Origin: Chromera velia
Lineage: Eukaryota > Sar > Chromeraceae
NCBI GenBank assembly: GCA_018398765.1
Contig: JAHBMJ010003392.1
Coordinates: forward strand, 1-11,169
DNA length: 11,169 bases
Direction: 5' to 3'
The position numbers and the translations under genes were made by a program. Of the stretch, positions 7,378 to 11,169 are shown piece by piece. Under the pieces are notes generated by a model. It saw only the letters and a list, made by a program, of their open reading frames with translations, was not told the DNA's origin and ran no database searches. Every line of letters begins with the position of its first letter. Position 1 is the first letter of the stretch.

Positions 7378-8699
7378 GTGTCTATATCTGTTTGTCTCTC
7401 TGTCTGTCTGTCTACCTGTGTGGCTGCGTGTCTGCCTATCTACCTACTTGCCTGCCTGTTTCCCTTTCTTTCTATCTGTCTATCTGTATTTTGTATTTGT
7501 TTTTATCTGCCTGCCTGCCTGCCTGTTTGTCACTACGTATGCACATGAAGAAAACGTTCGTTGTGTGGAGCCAACGTTTCGTGTCACACGATGATTGGAG
7601 GGAGAGAGGAGATGGCAGGAAAAGAGAAGACTAGATGGTCTGACTATGAAAGGAAAAAGGTCAAACGAAAGGAAGGAAGAGAAAAGGAAAGAAGAACTTG
7701 ATATGTCGGAACTTGATGTGTCGTCTGTCTGCCTGTATGCATGTATGCAGGCATGCATGTAATTAAGTCCCTGTGACTGTCGTATCTTTCCTTCGTCCTC
7801 TCTCTCCGTCCTCACTCGCCTCCGTATGCGATTTGCCGTGAGTGAAGGGCCCTGTCTGCATTGATTGTTATTTTCACAGAACCTGATAAGGTCATCTTCG
7901 TGTGCCTATGCCTGCAGATCTGCTTTGATGCGGACACTGCTGATGCTCAATTTTTTGTTGTGGTGGAGGAGCAAGTCGATGAGAACACCTGCTTCTTCGC
8001 CGAACGGTCTCTCTGCTTCCCTCAGGTACGAACAGAGATGCGCAGGCGGCTCTTTGTGCGTGACTTCTTTGCCGTGCGCATTCTCGTGCAGGCGGTGCCC
8101 ACCTCCGCTCATTCGTTGCTTCTCTCTCGGACAGGTCCTTTTCTTCAGGAATGCACTCTGGTATCTCTGAGTCGAGGGTATGCATGCGCCTCGACTATTC
8201 CCCCACAGAAACCCTTATATGGTGAGATCATGTCTTTGTGACGCTGCAGGAGACACTAACGACCACCGGGTCAGGAAGCAACAGAGATGCGACTTTGGAA
8301 GAGTGTCCTGAAGGTGAGGCCCAGCTGTACGACATCGACCTGGGCGTCGATCCGAACACTCCTGTCAGAATCGAATTCCTCACAGACGGCTTCATTGGCG
8401 TCGGAGTTTCTTCGAACGCCGCGATCCAACCCTCACAACTGGATTCCGCTTCGTTGGACTGCTTCTTCAACACGTTCGCCAGAGTACCCCCCTTCGACGG
8501 GGGGACCGACTTCGAAAGCCAGATTGGCTATCTGTGCGCGGATGGTCTGGCGGATCCTTCCAGCTCCCAGTGGTGCGTGTACCCAAACGGGGGCAACCTC
8601 GGCCAGGTACTCTGGAGAGTTGGCGAGTTCGACCCAGCTCCCGCGGGGGTCGGTCTTCCGGGAAGCCCCTGTAGATTCGGTGAAGATGGGGACGATTGA
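5113..8699 (+). CDS. Secreted glycoprotein-like protein, 440 aa, seven exons, family not recognised
   Basis: The exons are 5113-5170, 5253-5317, 5485-5572, 5783-6081, 6822-7076, 7918-8025 and 8250-8699. Junction phases agree (1,0,1,0,0,0), all acceptors read TGCAG, and the total is 1323 nt including TGA. Residues 1-19 (MKSVAVLLILLACCCRANE) form a clear signal peptide. Residues 20-90 are Phe-rich, with TDLFKG at 49-54 and TDLFSG at 84-89 carried on separate exons. Residues 90-126 are a charged, then Gly/Glu/Asp-rich linker. Residues 127-440 are Cys-containing with many alternating beta-type segments and acidic turns. The mature chain has 12 Cys (an even number) and four N-glycosylation sequons (NET, NLT, NFT, NIT). 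There is no second membrane segment or obvious GPI tail, so secretion into the extracellular space or an organelle lumen is inferred. Donors at 5318 (GTCAGC) and 6082 (GTCTGT) are weak. Exon 5 could end at 7058 instead of 7076, but GTCAGT at 7077 is the better donor. I know of no matching family. Confidence 0.7.
6082..6821 (+). other. Intron 4 of the secreted-protein gene, with CTGT/CTGC microsatellites
   Basis: This 740-bp phase-0 intron ends CGCATGCAG. It carries (CTGT)n at about 6097-6136 and (CTGT/CTGC)n at about 6220-6287. Translations of these runs (Cys-Leu-Ser-Val on +, Thr-Asp-Arg-Gln on -) explain the apparent long frames there. The exon ends immediately before the first array. Confidence 0.65.
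7077..7917 (+). other. Intron 5 of the secreted-protein gene, pyrimidine-rich with CTGC/CTGT arrays
   Basis: This 841-bp phase-0 intron runs from GTCAGT to CCTGCAG. It has a long TC-rich stretch (about 7080-7330), (CTGC)n near 7346-7375, scattered CTGT/CTAC units to 7530, then a purine-rich tract (about 7590-7700) and TATGCATG repeats near 7735-7760. The purine-rich stretch could pair with the pyrimidine-rich one in the transcript. No supported exon is seen inside. Confidence 0.65.
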
Positions 8700-8774
8700 C
8701 TGGATAATGAAGTGACTGGTTGACTACCCGGTGGTTTGCTCTTCCAAGAAACATCTGTACACTGGCTCGTTTTC

Positions 8775-8775
<1 letters not shown>

Positions 8776-8809
<34 letters not shown>

Positions 8810-8833
8810 TGTCTGTCTTTTTGTCTGTCTGTC

Positions 8834-8873
<40 letters not shown>

Positions 8874-8885
8874 TGTGTGTGTGTG
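8776..8885. repeat. (GT)n microsatellite with an internal CTGT block
   Basis: GT repeats at 8776-8807, a CTGT/TTTGTCTG block to about 8836, then GT repeats to 8885. It lies about 75 bp beyond the stop codon at 8699, probably in the 3' UTR or intergenic. No polyadenylation signal of AATAAA type is visible between them. Confidence 0.9.
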
Positions 8886-8935
8886 CCAGTGTCTAGGGGC
8901 TTGCACTTCCAGACTTGGGCAGATATTACGGGGTT

Positions 8936-8970
8936 CATCATCATCATCATCATCATTATTATTATTATTA
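8936..8970 (-). repeat. (CAT)n(ATT)n array, possible (TAA)n retrotransposon tail
   Basis: On the + strand it is CAT repeats at 8936-8956 then ATT repeats to 8970. Read in the retroelement's direction this is TAA repeats followed by TGA repeats, at the place where a non-LTR 3' tail would be expected. Confidence 0.5.
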
Positions 8971-9391
8971 ATCGGTCTATAGGCCATCATGCAATGCATG
9001 AGTCTAGGACAATGCTTTATTGCCCCTTTGTCAGACTTGCATCATACAACGGGAGGGGGCTTCATTCTCGCAACTCTAAACACCCTGCATCTAGAAGATG
9101 CTTTCTCAATTGCTGATGTCGTTTTCCTTCTGTGGGAGGAGTGCGACAACTGCAACAGAGACTCTCAGGCAGTAGAGGTAGACAGGAAGACCGGTGGAGA
9201 GGGGGGACGGGAGAATCTCTGATGTAGTTGGGAGATGGAAAAAGAACATTCAAAAGGTGAGACGGGAAGAGGGGTAAGTAACCATCACATGCATCGAATT
9301 GCAGGCCTTACAATGGAGGGCGCAGACAGATGTTTCACAAGAGTCGTAGGGCCGGTATGGGTAAGTGTCTGAGTACCAGGGTGACCTTCAT
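8971..9391 (-). other. Non-coding stretch, possible retrotransposon 3' UTR
   Basis: It lies between the simple-repeat tail and the end of the Cys-containing frame. A + strand frame at 8989-9222 exists but has no recognisable domain, no TGCAG-linked partner exon and ends in low-complexity Gly/Arg/Glu. I do not call it a gene. Confidence 0.4.
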
Positions 9392-9829
9392 TCATGCTAA
9401 CAATTCGCTTTGCGTGGCGTGTTTTAGAGGGGTGGAGTCTTTCGATAGCAACCACTTTCTCTCTCTTTCTTGGGCTCTGTCTAATTTAGCTTCAATTTCG
9501 GTTACAGTTGCATTCAAAGCCTCTCGATCTGCTCTTATTTCTGTGAATTCAGTCAGTCGGTGCAGCAGATCGTCTGCTTTCAAAAAATTGCCCCTGCATA
9601 CAGGGCAAACCGGGTCTTCCAGCCCTCTGTAAGGTGGATGGGGACGACTACCGAGCAACATATACAGCAAGGCTGAAAAAAGGCCTGAGGACCAGATCGT
9701 AGCACGAGGGAGGGAAACGAAATGGGGGGATGAAAGGGATAAAGAAAAAGTAGAGGAAAGGATCCAAAGAGGAGAGACGAATGTTGGGCAGTAGGATAAG
9801 ACGTTTGGAACACATTCGGTCTGACGCTT
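9392..9829 (-). pseudogene. Retroelement C-terminal extension: CPVC motif plus coiled-coil-like segment
   Basis: The frame is the same as that of the reverse transcriptase and is open from just after the TAG at 9830-9832 to a stop near 9392. The first part (about 9680-9829) is pyrimidine-rich and low in protein character. The second part has DPVCPVCRGNF, then DDLLHRL, then a charged heptad-like helix (for example EIEAKLDRAQERERKW). C-x2-C followed by a His resembles half of the zinc finger found at the C-terminus of several non-LTR polymerases, but the final Cys is missing. It could also be a fragment of a separate gene with a RING-like CPVC. Its relation to the polymerase rests on shared frame and position only. 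Confidence 0.4.
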
Positions 9830-11169
9830 CTACCAAACTGCAAAACCGCCCCCCGTAAAGCGGCCCTTAATTTCTAGACAAGCATCAATCCATTCATCAA
9901 CTTCCCGGTTGATCACTGCTCTTAAGAGAAGGAGACGGCCGACCTTAGTGGCTTTCTTCCTTCTCTTGATGGTTAGATTCACAGTCATAAATTCTTCTAA
10001 TCCGGTCGACCCAATCAATTTTTGTGTGTGCATTATAGAGGAAGGACGATCACCATTCATTAAAGCCGACCAGGTACCCACGGGCATCTTGAGGTCAATA
10101 TGTTTTAAGTTAGTCAAATACCCCACAAGTCTCATCGATATGTACACACGTGCAAGAAGTAGACCAACAGCACACAGAGTAGGTACACGGAAAGAGGAGA
10201 AAGACACATTCAAAACCCAATGGACAAAGCGCAATTGAAGGGCATCTAATGCATCTATGTCTGATTTGCGGACAGGCAGACAGTCAAATACGTATAGAGC
10301 AACAGGCAACCAGAAAGCGCATAAACATAAAATTTTTACTACGGGGGGCAGGCGATCTAAAGAGAGTGCCACGCTCTTTGCATGACCCATCCGTCTACTC
10401 GCTATGCTAAGCTTCTCTTTTATTACCTCCCTTAAGTCTCCCCCTTTGAATAAAAGAACACCCAGATACTTATACGACCCCACTCTCTCAACTTCTTTTC
10501 CCCCAAACATAGGCCTCCCTTCAATTGCAGGGTAAGAGTCGGATAGACACATAATTTTCGTCTTTTTTAAATTAACAGTGAGCCCTCTCTCTTTATAGAA
10601 AGAATTCAATTCATTCAAGCTGACCTGCAGGTCGTGCACACTCTCAGCAATGAGGACAAGGTCATCGGCATAACCAAGGCTATCGTACTCAACCCCACCG
10701 GGCAGAACCTCTGCACGACCGGAAGTCTTCACTCTTTCATGCAGATCATTGATGAAAATCAAGAAGAAAAGAGGGGAGAGAAGATCCCCTTATTTCACCC
10801 CTTTCTCTTCTTTGAACATTAAAGGGCTGCCAATGATGCTTCCATACATATTTGTATACATTGCCCGAATTATTTTGACATCGACTGCACTCACCCCTTG
10901 CTTTAACACAACTTCAAACAAAACATCCCTGGGGAGGGAGTCAAAGGCTTTGCTGAAGTCTACAAAGTATGCTAACAAGGGCTTTTTTCATTTCTTTGCC
11001 TTTTATATTAGTGTGGTAAGTGCTCCAATAGTTCTTCTTGTTCCTACCCCTTGCTAAAGACCCAACTGCCTATGGTCAATCTTCAGTTGCGATGTAAGAC
11101 GGGCAGAGAGGAGTGAAGAAAAGAGTTTTAGTAAGAGTGAGACAACATGAATCGGACGCCATTCACCAG
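9830..11169 (-). pseudogene. Reverse transcriptase of a non-LTR retrotransposon, partial, with in-frame stops
   Basis: One - strand frame carries the reverse transcriptase blocks in order: EWRPIHVVSLLLKLF near the window end, GVGTRRTI, FVDFSKAFDSLP (catalytic Asp of motif A, about 10938-10970), KEEKGVK-stop-GDLLSPLFF (motif B), LGYADDLVLIAES with the catalytic YADD at 10661-10672, LKKTKIMCL, and YKYLGVLL, followed by a thumb-like region to a TAG at 9830-9832. The enzyme would copy element RNA at a nicked chromosomal target. Four stops break the 5' portion: TAG 11054-11056, TAA 11003-11005, TGA 10988-10990 and TAA 10790-10792. The remaining 319 codons (10789-9833) are open. The copy is therefore non-functional as a single polyprotein unless those codons are read otherwise. 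The 5' part lies outside the window. Confidence 0.85.

Larger units (their letters stand above)
8936..11169 (-). mobile_element. Non-LTR retrotransposon, decayed, 5' part outside the window
   Basis: The - strand reads, from the window end inward, as reverse transcriptase palm and fingers, thumb-like region, a Cys-containing C-terminal stretch, about 420 bp of non-coding sequence, and then (TAA)n(TGA)n at 8936-8970. Tails of simple repeats such as (TAA)n are known for some non-LTR elements (for example the I factor). The endonuclease and ORF1 expected upstream of the reverse transcriptase would lie beyond 11169. The 3' boundary at 8936 is inference, because no target-site duplication can be confirmed with only one end present. 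Confidence 0.6.

Noticed and set aside
8989-9222. 77-codon + strand frame beyond the second gene
   Set aside because: It has no domain or partner exon and lies inside the proposed retrotransposon 3' region on the other strand.
10790-11056. Variant genetic code with TAA/TAG read as Gln
   Set aside because: TAA at the conserved Gln is suggestive, but TGA also interrupts the frame, both host genes end at TAG or TGA in sensible places, and the copy looks decayed.

Overview
This is a eukaryotic nuclear window. It has two intron-containing genes on the + strand, long dinucleotide and tetranucleotide microsatellites, a foldback-type DNA element, and a decayed non-LTR retrotransposon on the - strand. 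All nine inferred acceptors read TGCAG, and the introns run from 82 bp to 900 bp. The six-base palindrome GCATGC is strongly over-represented. Simple-sequence-rich introns, a jockey/RTE/CR1-like reverse transcriptase and no recognisable animal or plant gene suggest a protist or alga. A chromerid-like or dinoflagellate-like alveolate is my guess, at low confidence.

Layout. Positions 1-539 are the 3' part of an intron made of (TG)n/(GA)n/(TATG)n arrays, with a 224-bp tandem duplication. Exons at 540-641, 1542-1670 and 2297-2736 form the 3' end of a cysteine-rich, probably secreted protein whose 5' end lies outside the window. Positions 2737-3778 are intergenic and include an AT-rich island (about 3021-3560). 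Positions 3779-4883 are a roughly 1.1-kb element with long inverted arms, a nested ~189-bp inverted-repeat element and a GC-rich hairpin-dense core. Part of a second copy of the nested element lies just outside it (4893-4975). Positions 5113-8699 hold a complete seven-exon gene for a predicted 440-residue secreted protein: signal peptide, Phe-rich short repeats, an acidic Gly/Glu/Asp linker, then a Cys-containing, beta-rich, N-glycosylatable ectodomain. I recognise no family for it. Positions 8936-11169 are read as a truncated or decayed non-LTR retrotransposon on the - strand, running past the window end, with a possible (TAA)n tail.

The two genes share orientation, splice style and apparent secretory nature, so they may belong to the same extracellular or cell-surface biology, but nothing here proves a functional link. 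The gene models rest on reading frame, matching intron phase and TGCAG acceptors. No transcripts or searches were available. The most novel objects are the secreted 440-residue protein and the nested foldback element.
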